Notes: generated from the sequence alone by a model not told the origin. A DNA stretch of 64,000 nt from Pukyongia salina (GCF_002966125.1 NZ_CP027062.1:1736001-1800000), one strand, 5' to 3'. Shown: positions 47,446 through 55,685, counted from the stretch's first letter. Program-made: numbers and translations.

Positions 47446-48207
47446 ATGTGGGAACTCTTAACCTCTACCGAAGCCTGGGCGGCATTTCTTACCCTGGTTA
47501 TCATGGAGATCGTCCTGGGGATAGATAACATTGTCTTTATCACCATTCAAACCGATAAACTCCCGAAGGAGCAACAGCGCAAGGGCCGTATTTTTGGCCT
47601 CGCTTTCGCATTATTTACTCGTGTGATCCTCTTATTATCGATCACCTGGATCATGACACTTACCAAACCCATCTTTAGTTTAGGTGAATTGATAGGGATA
47701 ACCGGGGAGTGGCATGAACGATTGGAGATCTCGGGCAGAGACCTCATCCTTTTGGCGGGAGGATTGTTTTTAATTTATAAAAGTATTACCGAAATCCATG
47801 AAAATGTTGAGGGTGAAGGCCCAAATTTAACGGTTCCCAAGAAAATGGGGTTGGTAAACACTATTATTCAAATTGGGTTACTGGATATCGTTTTCGGGTT
47901 GGATTCGGTGATCACGGCCATTGGAATGGCCGATCATATCGAGATCATGGTGGCAGCTGTTGTAGTGTCTATGATCTTTATGGCCTTTAGTCTGAATTAT
48001 GTTGGGAATTTTGTGAATAAACACCCCAGCATAAAGATCCTGGCCTTGTCTTTCTTATTGCTAATAGGGATCACGCTCATTGCCGAATCTGTAGAGCAGC
48101 CTATAGCCAAGGGGTATATATATTCGGCTATGGTATTCTCGATCTTCGTAGAGTCCCTGGTGATACGCGCCAATAGAAAAAAATCTGTGGTTGAAAAGAA
48201 TGAGTAA
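47446..48207 (+). CDS. TerC family integral membrane protein
   Basis: The 253-residue protein has seven hydrophobic helices and the conserved acidic motifs EIVLGIDNIVFI (near 21-32) and LLDIVFGLDSVITAIGM (near 145-160) that define TerC. Members are linked to tellurite resistance and, in other bacteria, to manganese export to secreted enzymes. Which role applies here cannot be read from context. The next small gene follows its stop codon with no gap. Confidence 0.92.
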   Translation: MWELLTSTEAWAAFLTLVIMEIVLGIDNIVFITIQTDKLPKEQQRKGRIFGLAFALFTRVILLLSITWIMTLTKPIFSLGELIGITGEWHERLEISGRDLILLAGGLFLIYKSITEIHENVEGEGPNLTVPKKMGLVNTIIQIGLLDIVFGLDSVITAIGMADHIEIMVAAVVVSMIFMAFSLNYVGNFVNKHPSIKILALSFLLLIGITLIAESVEQPIAKGYIYSAMVFSIFVESLVIRANRKKSVVEKNE

Positions 48208-48384
48208 ATGGATGAGCACTTTTTTCAATGTCCTTATTGCTGGGAGCAGATCTCAATGTTGCTGGATCCTTCTGTCTCACAAACCTATATAGAGGACTGT
48301 GAGGTATGTTGTAATCCTATCGAAATAAGTGTATTATATAGAGAAGGGCAACTGGAAGAGTTTGCTGTAAAAATCATGGAATAA
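48208..48384 (+). CDS. CPXCG motif cysteine-rich small protein
   Basis: The 58-residue product starts MDEHFFQCPYCWEQISMLLD. It contains Cys8/Cys11 (CPYC) and Cys31/Cys34/Cys35 (CEVCC), the pattern of the CPXCG family, which probably binds one zinc ion. The C-terminal half is strand-like and ends VKIME. The ATG directly follows the terC stop codon, so the two are likely cotranscribed. The function is unknown. The gene is shorter than most gene-finding cut-offs. Confidence 0.82.
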   Translation: MDEHFFQCPYCWEQISMLLDPSVSQTYIEDCEVCCNPIEISVLYREGQLEEFAVKIME

Positions 48385-48401
48385 TAATTTTACCAAGGAC
48401 G

Positions 48402-48432
48402 TTGCGTAAACAACAAATCCTTCGTATCTTTG
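48402..48432 (+). promoter_or_regulatory. Promoter of tRNA-fMet
   Basis: TTG (48402-48404) and TATCTTTG (48425-48432) are 20 bases apart, a full -33/-7 Bacteroidota promoter. The -7 box ends 10 bases before the mature tRNA. Confidence 0.65.
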
Positions 48433-48442
48433 CCGTCCACAT

Positions 48443-48513
<71 letters not shown>

Positions 48514-48515
<2 letters not shown>

Positions 48516-48631
48516 CAAGGAAATCCGGTTTTGAAAGAAACCGGATTTTTTATTTCAGAAAACCAGGAGTTTACTCATTGGTTTTCTGAAATAAAAATCC
48601 ATCATTGCGAAGCAATGCGGATTTCCTTGTA
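48514..48631. repeat. Nested inverted repeats starting at the tRNA 3' end
   Basis: The outer arms TACAAGGAAATCCG (48514-48527) and CGGATTTCCTTGTA (48618-48631) are perfect 14-base inverted repeats; the first covers the last two bases of the tRNA. Inside lie a near-perfect 22-base inverted repeat (48543-48565 with 48579-48600), the terminator-like hairpin and a small CATTGC-GAA-GCAATG stem (48604-48616). The block looks like a palindromic mobile or REP-like unit. No open frame is present. Confidence 0.7.
48521..48555 (+). terminator. Terminator after tRNA-fMet
   Basis: AATCCGGTTT and AAACCGGATT pair around TGAAAG and are followed by TTTTTATTT. It lies six bases after the tRNA and overlaps the start of the nested repeat block. 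Confidence 0.75.
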
Positions 48632-48692
48632 AAGCCACCCCTATTCTGGACCAATTTTCAATGCGCAGCGATGGAAATTGAATCCAGCGAAT
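48629..48692. repeat. 64-base imperfect palindromic repeat, copy 1
   Basis: The unit begins GTAAAGCCACCCCTATTCTG and contains TGGACCAATTTTCA and TGGAAATTGAATCCA, which form a long imperfect stem around a GCGCAGCGA loop region. It is nearly identical to copies at 48710 and 49415. Confidence 0.8.
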
Positions 48693-48709
48693 CTTGACGG
48701 TTTCTTTAA

Positions 48710-48772
48710 GTAAAGCCACCCCTATTCTGGACCAATTTTCATTGCGGAGCGATGGAAATTGAATCCAGCTAA
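48710..48772. repeat. 64-base imperfect palindromic repeat, copy 2
   Basis: It matches copy 1 except in the loop, where CAATGCGCAGCG becomes CATTGCGGAGCG. The change improves internal pairing (CATTGC with GCGATG around GGA). Copies 1 and 2 are in tandem, 17 bases apart. Confidence 0.8.
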
Positions 48773-48863
48773 ATCTACTAAATTATCAATTCCGAGACAC
48801 AAAAATTAAGAGAATAACAGATGTTTTTCTAAGAAAAACTAATTTGAACGAGTTAAGATAATT

Positions 48864-49334
48864 TTAGGTTTTAATGATGTTATTCAGAGTCAATTTTTCT
48901 TCCCAAAATGTCATCACGTTTTCAGCCAGTTGAATTGCTTCGAATTTTTGGCCATTTGTTAGTTCTATTACAATCGGGCCAATAATATAGCCATCTTCAA
49001 TGTATCCAGGTTCAAAGTAATCGTCACTGATATGTTCAATAGACTTATGCTTTGGGGCCGTAGCACTATAATGCTTAGCATTGGATGCAATTTGATCTAG
49101 GATTATTAGTGTGTCATTTTTTGTATTAAATTGACTTACCGTATCTCGAATTTTAGTTTTATTTTCAGATTTGTGGTTTATATACCAATCTGTCATGTGA
49201 TGAGCAGTAATAAAAAAGTCGAATGCGGCATAGGAATCATGGGTGTTTTGTAATAGTCTATTATAATCATGCTTCATTTTCTTCCAATAATCACCGACTG
49301 TTTTTAAGCGAACAAATCCCTGCTTGTTTTTCAT
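48864..49334 (-). CDS. Orphan protein of unknown function flanked by repeats
   Basis: The 156-residue protein has a helical N-terminal part with YWKKMKHDYNRLLQN and DSYAAFDFFITAHHMTDWY. A central SNAKHY motif follows, and a C-terminal strand region ends near VMTFWEEKL. I have an impression of a widespread uncharacterised family with a matching AAFDFF, DW, NAKH layout, and the helical His/Lys/Arg motifs recall HEPN-like toxins. That is not proven. It is isolated, AT-rich, and bracketed by direct repeats (copies 1-2 on one side, copy 3 on the other), which suggests acquisition as cargo. Confidence 0.72.
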   Translation of the reverse strand: MKNKQGFVRLKTVGDYWKKMKHDYNRLLQNTHDSYAAFDFFITAHHMTDWYINHKSENKTKIRDTVSQFNTKNDTLIILDQIASNAKHYSATAPKHKSIEHISDDYFEPGYIEDGYIIGPIVIELTNGQKFEAIQLAENVMTFWEEKLTLNNIIKT

Positions 49335-49408
49335 ATGCTTAATAATTAAAGTTTATTATTAAACGATATTGATCAAAATCTGTTAGCTTTTTACATAAAA
49401 AGTCTAAT

Positions 49409-49477
49409 TTCCTTGTAAAGCCCCCCTATTCTGGACCAATTTTCAATGCGCAGCGATGGAAATTGAATCCAGCGAAT
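49409..49477. repeat. 64-base imperfect palindromic repeat, copy 3
   Basis: It repeats ATTTCCTTGTAAAGCC plus the palindromic core of copy 1, with one base of the CCACCCC stretch changed and one lost. It lies on the far side of the orphan gene in the same orientation as copies 1 and 2. A further shared word, GCAATGCGGATTTCC, occurs at 48613-48627 and again at 49501-49515. Confidence 0.8.
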
Positions 49478-49575
49478 TTCACAGGTTAATCTTAGTAGAG
49501 CAATGCGGATTTCCAAGTGAAGGCCTTAACTATATTCTAAAAATAGTATCTTAAACTGTTTTTATAAATGAGTCA

Positions 49576-49857
49576 ATGGCAAAGGAAAAATCTTGGTTAT
49601 TAAAACTCGTTGAGTTGATCTCGGCAATTTTCGAAAGCTCACGAAGGCAATCCAGGGACAGAACCTGGCATCAGCATGTAGTTCCTTACAAAGATGGATG
49701 GGCTGTACGCCGAGAGGGTAATAAGCGAATCACGTCTAAACACAGGAAGCAGAGCACCGCCTTACGAAAAGCCAAAAGTTTGGCGAGAAAATATAAGTCG
49801 GACGTCATCATACACCGCGCAGATGGTACGATTAGAGACCGGATTAGCTATGATTGA
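49576..49857 (+). CDS. DUF2188 domain protein
   Basis: The 93-residue basic protein has an N-terminal helix, then the DUF2188 domain. WHQHVVPYKDGWAVRREG is followed by a helix that carries TALRKAKSLARK, and then VIIHRADGTIRDRISYD at the end. The domain is small and widespread, and its function is unknown. The gene stands alone. TATCTTAA about 25 bases upstream is only a weak promoter candidate. Confidence 0.85.
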   Translation: MAKEKSWLLKLVELISAIFESSRRQSRDRTWHQHVVPYKDGWAVRREGNKRITSKHRKQSTALRKAKSLARKYKSDVIIHRADGTIRDRISYD

Positions 49858-49958
49858 CAATAGGTTTTGTTAAGTATCTTTTAATTTCTGAAGTCTTTAA
49901 TAAGGAATACCTCACCACATTTAGACCAACATTCAATTTGGTTACCTAACGCAACGTA

Positions 49959-50324
49959 TTAGTTTGTCTTAACAATACCATTTTTATACAAGTCCAGGGC
50001 TTTATTGAGTAATAGTTTAATAGTTGACACCGGCAGATCTTTGTTCGGGGGTATTCGAAGGATTTTCATCCGGCTACGGCTACCAACTTCCAGAGAGGGG
50101 TGATCCAGGAGATTCCCTTCCACGAACAAAATATAAGGTTCGGTAGTTTTTTTATCTACCCACAGATAGCAGAACATTTTATTCTTATAACAAAAACAAG
50201 GCATTCCATATTTTCTTGTTTCTGAAATATGCCTATCCATATCCAGGATCATTTTTCGCAGTGCTAGCAAACAACTTCTGTTGGGTTCGTCTTTGTCTAC
50301 ATAGAATTGGTCCGGACTTATCAT
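49959..50324 (-). CDS. DUF1801 (YdhG-like) protein
   Basis: The 121-residue protein matches the DUF1801 layout: a helical start, ISETRKYGMPCFCYKNKMFCYLW, and a C-terminal RIPPNKDLP with a final helix. Members are sometimes called iron-chaperone-like, but no activity is firmly assigned. There are four cysteines, two in the PCFC motif. It is monocistronic, between the DUF2188 and VOC genes. Confidence 0.8.
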   Translation of the reverse strand: MISPDQFYVDKDEPNRSCLLALRKMILDMDRHISETRKYGMPCFCYKNKMFCYLWVDKKTTEPYILFVEGNLLDHPSLEVGSRSRMKILRIPPNKDLPVSTIKLLLNKALDLYKNGIVKTN

Positions 50325-50395
50325 AGATCTGTAGTGAAGATTTTATAAGAATTTCGGTCTAAAAATTCAGAAACCGCCGAAAATGACTGTTTTAT

Positions 50396-50836
50396 TTATT
50401 TTACACGGGATGGGTCGTCATAGCTCACCATCCATTGTATTCCAAATCGATCTGTTAGCATCCCGAAATACGATTCCCAGAAAGTATCGCTCATGGGCAT
50501 AACAACCTCTCCGTCCTGAGAAAGAGCTTTAAAGAATGTGTCTGCTTCCTCTCGTGAATTGGCGTTAATAGAAATAGAAAAATTATTGCCTTGCTTAAAC
50601 TGTTTACCCCATTCTGCACCGGTATCACTTCCCATAAGCACGGTTTCCTGGCTAATTGGTAGGGAGACGTGCATAATTTTGTCTTTATCCTCTTCAGAAA
50701 CAGGATACTTAGGGTCATCAGGCATATCCCTGAATTTAGAGATCGTTGCAAATTCACCTCCGAAGACAGATCGGTAGAGATTAAAGGCTTCTTCGCAATT
50801 GCCGTTGAATGTAATATAGCTGTTTATTGTTGCCAT
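50396..50836 (-). CDS. PhnB-like VOC family protein
   Basis: The 146-residue protein has the vicinal-oxygen-chelate fold of the PhnB/3-demethylubiquinone-type subgroup. It contains INSYITFNGNCEEAFNLYRS, FGGEFATISKF, the IMHVSLPI strand and a final YFGMLTDRFGIQWMVSY. The substrate is unknown. Reverse-strand TATCTTTA about 30 bases upstream is a near -7 box. Downstream on the same strand lies the DUF1801 gene. Confidence 0.88.
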   Translation of the reverse strand: MATINSYITFNGNCEEAFNLYRSVFGGEFATISKFRDMPDDPKYPVSEEDKDKIMHVSLPISQETVLMGSDTGAEWGKQFKQGNNFSISINANSREEADTFFKALSQDGEVVMPMSDTFWESYFGMLTDRFGIQWMVSYDDPSRVK

Positions 50837-50928
50837 GAGAAAGATGTTTGGTTTAGTTAAAGATAAGAAGTTCAGTTGGAACGAGTTCAGAAAAGATCCT
50901 ATTTAAACTTAGTCGAACGATTACGGAA

Positions 50929-51111
50929 CTAGCTAATACAGAGTGTAAAACCAATCGCAAAAACAATAACCAACCCGTTAAAAAGTATATCCATAGGGTC
51001 GAATACTCGATGAGGGAGAAAATGTTGGATCGCTTCTTCGAGCCCTCCCACCGAGAAACTTAGAATTATGATTTTATCGCGACCACCGGAATTGTAGTCC
51101 AGGGTACAAGT
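50929..51111 (-). pseudogene. Remnant of a VanZ-family membrane protein gene
   Basis: The minus strand reads, in one open frame, SFSVGGLEEAIQHFLPHRVF then DPMDILFNGLVIVFAIGF and a stop. This is the C-terminal signature of VanZ-like proteins (E-x-x-Q-x-F-x-P-x-R, then D-x-x-D-x-x-x-N). There is no start codon before this motif and no N-terminal helix. The frame begins right after the stop of the RidA-like gene. The front half of the gene has been deleted. Confidence 0.6.
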
Positions 51112-51639
51112 TTATTCAGATTTATGAACTTCCAGTTCGATCTCTATCATAAATTCGGGGATGGCGAGTTCTTTTACACCAAGCCAGGATCCTGTAGGAT
51201 AGTGGTTTTTGTAGATCTCATTTCGGTAGGCGGCATGCTCCAGGAATAGCGGCATATTTGTGGTAAAGATATTTTCTACCACCACATCATCGAAGGTGCA
51301 GTTAAAATGATTTAATACTTTTTCCAGATCTGCATAACAGTTCTTCATTTGTTGCGCCAGATCGCCAACGGCGGTAGGATTCCCCGCATCATCCATACTT
51401 ACAGCTCCCGAAACTTTTATGCTATTCCCAATTTTAACAGCATGCGAATAACCATATGCTTTTTCAACATCGGGGCGGAGTAAGAAGTATTCCGGTTCTT
51501 CAGATTTAACGACGACTTCCTTTTCTACTTTTACGTCTTCTTCTTTTTCTTTCTGATCGCAGCTTTGTAGCGAAAAAGCAAAGAGACAAATTAAAATGAG
51601 TAATGATGATGGAAGGTTGCGGTTGGTTAGTGTTTTCAT
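51112..51639 (-). CDS. RidA/YjgF-family lipoprotein
   Basis: A lipoprotein signal (Cys27 in LQSCDQK) and an acidic/lysine linker precede a Rid domain (about 50-172). It contains VKIGNSIKVSGAVSMD, MKNCYADLEKVLNHFNCTFDDVV and the C-terminal EFMIEIELEVHK. Active RidA enamine deaminases have an arginine before the S-x-x-x-V strand; here that position reads PTGSWLGV, so the catalytic arginine is missing. Periplasmic placement and the lost residue argue against the usual cytosolic role. The gene is monocistronic. Confidence 0.85.
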   Translation of the reverse strand: MKTLTNRNLPSSLLILICLFAFSLQSCDQKEKEEDVKVEKEVVVKSEEPEYFLLRPDVEKAYGYSHAVKIGNSIKVSGAVSMDDAGNPTAVGDLAQQMKNCYADLEKVLNHFNCTFDDVVVENIFTTNMPLFLEHAAYRNEIYKNHYPTGSWLGVKELAIPEFMIEIELEVHKSE

Positions 51640-51734
51640 TTTTTTTGGTTGTTTAATGCCTACTTAATTCGGATTTCGGCTTTCCCGTACTTTTATAATT
51701 CTTCAGGTATAAATGCCTGTGTAAAAGATTAGTC

Positions 51735-52244
51735 TTATTCTATCCTTACTCCCTGTGTGGTAAAGGATAGACCTTGTTGTCCCATGGTAGAATTCATTAT
51801 ACCTTCAAATAGCGGTTCGGGAGAATTGTATGGTATTTTCCATTCGAATAAAAAATTAGATCCGGTTCCTCCGGTTACATCAATTTCATCGATAATGATC
51901 TCGGTGGTTTCCATAGGAGCCAGAAAGATCGGATCTTCAAAATAATTTCGAATTGAATTACCGTGAGTATCGTAATACTCTGCCCTCAGCAGGTAGATGG
52001 TATCTCTATCGCTCGTATTTCTCATACTTACCATGGCGGTTAATCCATGTGTGCGGTGTTCCGAAATGCTATAAATTTGAGAGTAGATAGAGAGGTAGGA
52101 TTTTCCATATTCAAGCGAGTCTTTCTCTATATTTCTTGCCGATCGTTTCGTCCAGTTCTCCGGATGAATGGAGCTTACAGAGCCTTTTTCCTTACAACTA
52201 AAAATTAAAAGTAATCCTAATAGAGATAATAACTTAAGATTCAT
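51735..52244 (-). CDS. DUF3124 domain lipoprotein
   Basis: I chose the ATG at 52244 because it gives a compact lipoprotein signal (LIFSCKEK); six more codons are open upstream. The mature part is the beta-rich DUF3124 domain, with YLSIYSQIYS, LTAMVSMRNTSDRDTIYLL and a final strand ending QGVRIE. The length is 169. No function is known. It lies alone between the RidA-like and DUF2200 genes. Confidence 0.83.
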   Translation of the reverse strand: MNLKLLSLLGLLLIFSCKEKGSVSSIHPENWTKRSARNIEKDSLEYGKSYLSIYSQIYSISEHRTHGLTAMVSMRNTSDRDTIYLLRAEYYDTHGNSIRNYFEDPIFLAPMETTEIIIDEIDVTGGTGSNFLFEWKIPYNSPEPLFEGIMNSTMGQQGLSFTTQGVRIE

Positions 52245-52342
52245 GTAATTATGATTTTTCAAATAAAATATGCGATTATTTAATATACCCGAAGATAGTT
52301 GGCATCAAGGCTACATTAGACAAACTAAGATAATCAATTTTA

Positions 52343-52711
52343 TTATGGGTCTTTGCGTAAGATCTTATCCATTTTTCTCCCTCTTGCCAATTCATCTACT
52401 AATTTGTCCAGGTATCTCGCATTACGTGTTAAGGTATTATCGATCTCCTCGATTCGATAACCGCATATTACTCCTTTAATAAGGTGAGCATTGGGATTCA
52501 GGGTAGCGCCGGCATAGAATTCTTCGAAAGTTACTTTTTCGTCTATTAGTTTCTTAATTTTAGCATCATCATAACCTGTTAACCATTCGATCACCTGATG
52601 CAGCTCCTCTTTGGTTCTTCCATTCTTTTCAACTCTGCTTAGGTAATGTGGATAGACAGATGCGAAGGTAAGTTTCGCAACTCTAGCGTTATGTTCGGGT
52701 GTAACTTTCAT
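52343..52711 (-). CDS. DUF2200 family protein
   Basis: The 122-residue helical protein matches DUF2200 along its whole length. It contains ARVAKLTFASVYPHYLSRVE, KNGRTKEELHQVIEWLTGY, and GVICGYRIEEID near the end. Family members are cytoplasmic and of unknown function. The gene is monocistronic. Confidence 0.88.
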   Translation of the reverse strand: MKVTPEHNARVAKLTFASVYPHYLSRVEKNGRTKEELHQVIEWLTGYDDAKIKKLIDEKVTFEEFYAGATLNPNAHLIKGVICGYRIEEIDNTLTRNARYLDKLVDELARGRKMDKILRKDP

Positions 52712-52867
52712 CGTTTCAGTTTAAATGTGGATATATTAACAAGCAACCGAAATAAATTTTCAAGTGTTAAGATAATGAAATTTTGAGCTGATTAAAAACT
52801 CACCTTTCTTATAAAGAGTGGTTGTTTTTGGTTCTTCGAATCAGGATAACCCGCTGAACGAATCATG

Positions 52868-54637
52868 TTAGGTTTGGAGTTTTAGTTTTAATTCCAGGGT
52901 TTTGGGGACCTTCATTTTTTTAAGCAGATCCTTATAACGCAATTCTTCTTTTAGATGAACCATATACGGATCGTTCTTTAACTGAAAGTACATATCATAA
53001 TCGTTCACATCGAGTGCTTTTTCCAGCAATTGATAGGCCTTGTCCTTTTTATTCATGTAGGCATACATTTGTGCCAGTAGATATGGCTGATCATCTGTAA
53101 ATAGGTGTTTGTTTGTCTCAACTTTAGCGGCTGCATCTTCAACTTCAAGTACTAGAGACGCCATTACATCGCTATATGCTTTAGAAAAATCATCCTCTTC
53201 TTTTTCAATTTCCATCATGGCCTCATCCTTACATCCCAGCCAGGATAAGATCTCACCGCGAAGTCCGTGGTCCCCATTCCCATAGGGTTGATATTTTAAG
53301 TAGTTGTCCATGGATTCCAATGCCAGTTCAAATTCACTTTGGAAAAAGTAAAAGATTGCTAACATCCTGTAATTGCCTGCGTCTAGTGGATCGATAGTTT
53401 GAGCATTTTGTAATAACAAGATACGATCATCCAGAGATATAGCGGGATAGGACGATACATTTCGAAGTACTTCACTACTTTCAGAATTAAGAGACAAGGC
53501 CTTTTCGAAATATGAAAATGCATCGGTGAAATTGGAATTTATAACATTAAATCTGCCTAACCAGGCATAGGCCTCGGCAAAGTCCGGGTTTAAGGAAATT
53601 GCCTTTTCGGCGGCGTATAAGGCTTTATTAGAGGCCTCGTTATCGTTAGTGTATACTTTTATCTGAAAGTGAAGTTTGCTTTTTAATAACCATGAAGGTG
53701 CGTAAGTGGAATCTATCGCCAGAGATTGGTCTATTAGTTTCAAGCCGGCATCGGCGCTTTCTTCAGTATAACGCAGGCTTAGGTTTTTTGCCTGGAGAAA
53801 TGCAGTATATGCGCCAGGTTGGGTTTCTTCAATTTTTTTTCCGAACAGACTGGTATTTAAATTTTGCATCACATTTCTGGCAATATCTTCTTGAACCTGG
53901 AAGACATCGGCCATTTGTCTTTGATAGGTTTCAGACCACAAATGGACGCCGTCATACGCACGTATTAATTGAACCGTAATTCTTAAGTTGCTATCTACCC
54001 GTCTTACACTTCCTTCCAGGACGTAATTGGCATTTAATTCTTTACCAATGGTTCGAACATCTACGTTCTTGTTTTTGAAGGAAAAGCAGGAAGTTCTGCT
54101 AATTATTCTTAGTTCCGGATTTTTAGATAGATGATTAAGGATCTCCTCACTAATTCCATCGGAGAAATATTCGTTATCACGGTTCGGACTAAGGTCTAAA
54201 AATGCCAAAACTGCAATGGATTTTTCGCCCTTCACTTCCGGATTCGTGGTAGCAGTGGCAAGGTTTTCGTTTGTTTTCGGCTCCATATGGAGATAAATAA
54301 AAAGAGACGAGAAAACAATCAAGGAAGTAATTAATAATAGAATGGCATAGTTTACCGAAAAGCGACGAAGAAAGGACTTGGGCTTTTCTGAACCGGTGGT
54401 ACGAATACGTTTTATTCCTCCTGGGCCTATCTCGAAATGCCAGGAGATCGAAAGCCAGATCCCCAGGCCAACTATTAGAACGATCACAAAAAATTGTAAC
54501 CAGAATTTCGATACGTCGAAAATGGAAAATAAGATAGATGCCGCCTGTATGGAGACCCAGCTAAAGATCACATAGGCCAGGGCAGCTTTGAGAACATTTC
54601 GGCTTTTCAATTCTTTAAAGAAAGAACCCATTCTCAT
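52868..54637 (-). CDS. TolB-like/TPR membrane protein
   Basis: Three membrane helices (about 17-38, 47-66 and 97-115) are followed by a FlgO/TolB-like domain (about 140-265) with SIAVLAFLDLSPNRDNEYFS and YVLEGSVRR. At least six TPR-type helix pairs (about 300-570) complete the 589-residue protein. The same middle and C-terminal arrangement occurs in adenylate-cyclase-like regulators, but no cyclase, SARP or DNA-binding domain is present. It is probably a membrane scaffold or sensor. The start could also be the third codon. Confidence 0.82.
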   Translation of the reverse strand: MRMGSFFKELKSRNVLKAALAYVIFSWVSIQAASILFSIFDVSKFWLQFFVIVLIVGLGIWLSISWHFEIGPGGIKRIRTTGSEKPKSFLRRFSVNYAILLLITSLIVFSSLFIYLHMEPKTNENLATATTNPEVKGEKSIAVLAFLDLSPNRDNEYFSDGISEEILNHLSKNPELRIISRTSCFSFKNKNVDVRTIGKELNANYVLEGSVRRVDSNLRITVQLIRAYDGVHLWSETYQRQMADVFQVQEDIARNVMQNLNTSLFGKKIEETQPGAYTAFLQAKNLSLRYTEESADAGLKLIDQSLAIDSTYAPSWLLKSKLHFQIKVYTNDNEASNKALYAAEKAISLNPDFAEAYAWLGRFNVINSNFTDAFSYFEKALSLNSESSEVLRNVSSYPAISLDDRILLLQNAQTIDPLDAGNYRMLAIFYFFQSEFELALESMDNYLKYQPYGNGDHGLRGEILSWLGCKDEAMMEIEKEEDDFSKAYSDVMASLVLEVEDAAAKVETNKHLFTDDQPYLLAQMYAYMNKKDKAYQLLEKALDVNDYDMYFQLKNDPYMVHLKEELRYKDLLKKMKVPKTLELKLKLQT

Positions 54638-54812
54638 GATAACACCACTAAACGAAATTTTTATATTCGAAAATATGGTTCGTAGTGAAGGATAAAATTA
54701 CGCTTATTTTTAATTCGTAATTACTTTTAAGAGAAAATTGTGAGTTCGTTAATTCACTAATCCCGTGACCCTCACCTATGTATAGTTAAATGGGAAATTC
54801 AACAAAAGTATA

Positions 54813-55523
54813 TCAGTCTCTTACACTCCATATTTCATGCATTGGGTCTCCTTTACTGGAAAATCCGGAGTGATGCCAGTTCCCATCCTTCAAATTATAG
54901 TTGAACTCTAGGCTCAAACCTGCCTTCGAATCATCTCTGGAAAAGAATTCGATATTTTCGGTGTATAGGCCATCCTTGGTAGTATAAGTTCCTCCGCCTG
55001 TTCCCATAAATTGCTTTGTTTCGGTATTGTAAGCTATCCATTGAAATCGGGTTCCCGATAAAACCTTCATAGTTTTCCTAGGTCTGCTGGTGTCACGCAG
55101 TTGGGTTTCCCCATCTCTAACTCGGCCAGACATCAACCATGCGCCCTGTAATTTTCCCGGCGTGCCCTTGTCTATTCGTTTAAATCTCATATCATGATCT
55201 ACAATGGCGAACTCGTCTTCAGAAATATCTACCTGAAAACTTACTTCCTTCCCCACATTTTCGGGATTGGAAGTATCGAATTCTACTTTTTCGGTCATTG
55301 TATCTCCCTCCAGTTTCCAACTGCCCCCATTGGTGTAAATAAACTTTCCGGTGCTGGCATCGTAGGTGGTTAAAACCTGGTACCCTTCAGCAAAAATGAC
55401 CACACTTCTTAAACGATCTCCGTTTTCGGAGGTTGAATACCTTTCCCAAGCCCCAACGAGACTTTGCGCATATAAAGTGACGGAGCAGATCATTAGAACG
55501 AGTGATAAAATTATTTTTTTCAT
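54813..55523 (-). CDS. Secreted protein with two lipocalin-like repeats
   Basis: A signal peptide (about 1-19, LYAQ) is followed by two similar halves. The first (about 21-115) and second (about 127-235) each start with GAW and carry a TGKFIYTNGGSW or TKQFMGTGGGTY hairpin, then a TEKVEF or TENIEF strand. This indicates an internal duplication of a small beta-barrel domain. The length is 236. Ligand and function are unknown. A TACATTTA promoter-like box lies about 30 bases upstream. Confidence 0.78.
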   Translation of the reverse strand: MKKIILSLVLMICSVTLYAQSLVGAWERYSTSENGDRLRSVVIFAEGYQVLTTYDASTGKFIYTNGGSWKLEGDTMTEKVEFDTSNPENVGKEVSFQVDISEDEFAIVDHDMRFKRIDKGTPGKLQGAWLMSGRVRDGETQLRDTSRPRKTMKVLSGTRFQWIAYNTETKQFMGTGGGTYTTKDGLYTENIEFFSRDDSKAGLSLEFNYNLKDGNWHHSGFSSKGDPMHEIWSVRD

Positions 55524-55563
55524 GACATGAAGATTTATCGGATTTTGGTTAAATGTATGATCA

Positions 55564-55592
55564 TATAAAAGCCTGCAAGTGGAGCTTTTATA
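55564..55592. terminator. Hairpin between the CDF transporter and lipocalin-like genes
   Basis: TATAAAAGC and GCTTTTATA form a perfect 9-base stem around CTGCAAGTGGA. The U-tract is inside the stem, so it may be a weak terminator or a different structure. Confidence 0.4.
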
Positions 55593-55685
55593 ATTTTACA
55601 AGTTAATTAAAACTTTGGCGCAGAATTGTTTAAGAAAACTTAAAAAAGATGTCTTTTTATGCCCATTTGCAGTTATGGTCATAGT

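Noticed and set aside
48629-49477. CRISPR array
   Set aside because: There are only three copies, the units are long and palindromic, spacing is irregular (17 bases and over 600 bases) and there are no cas genes.
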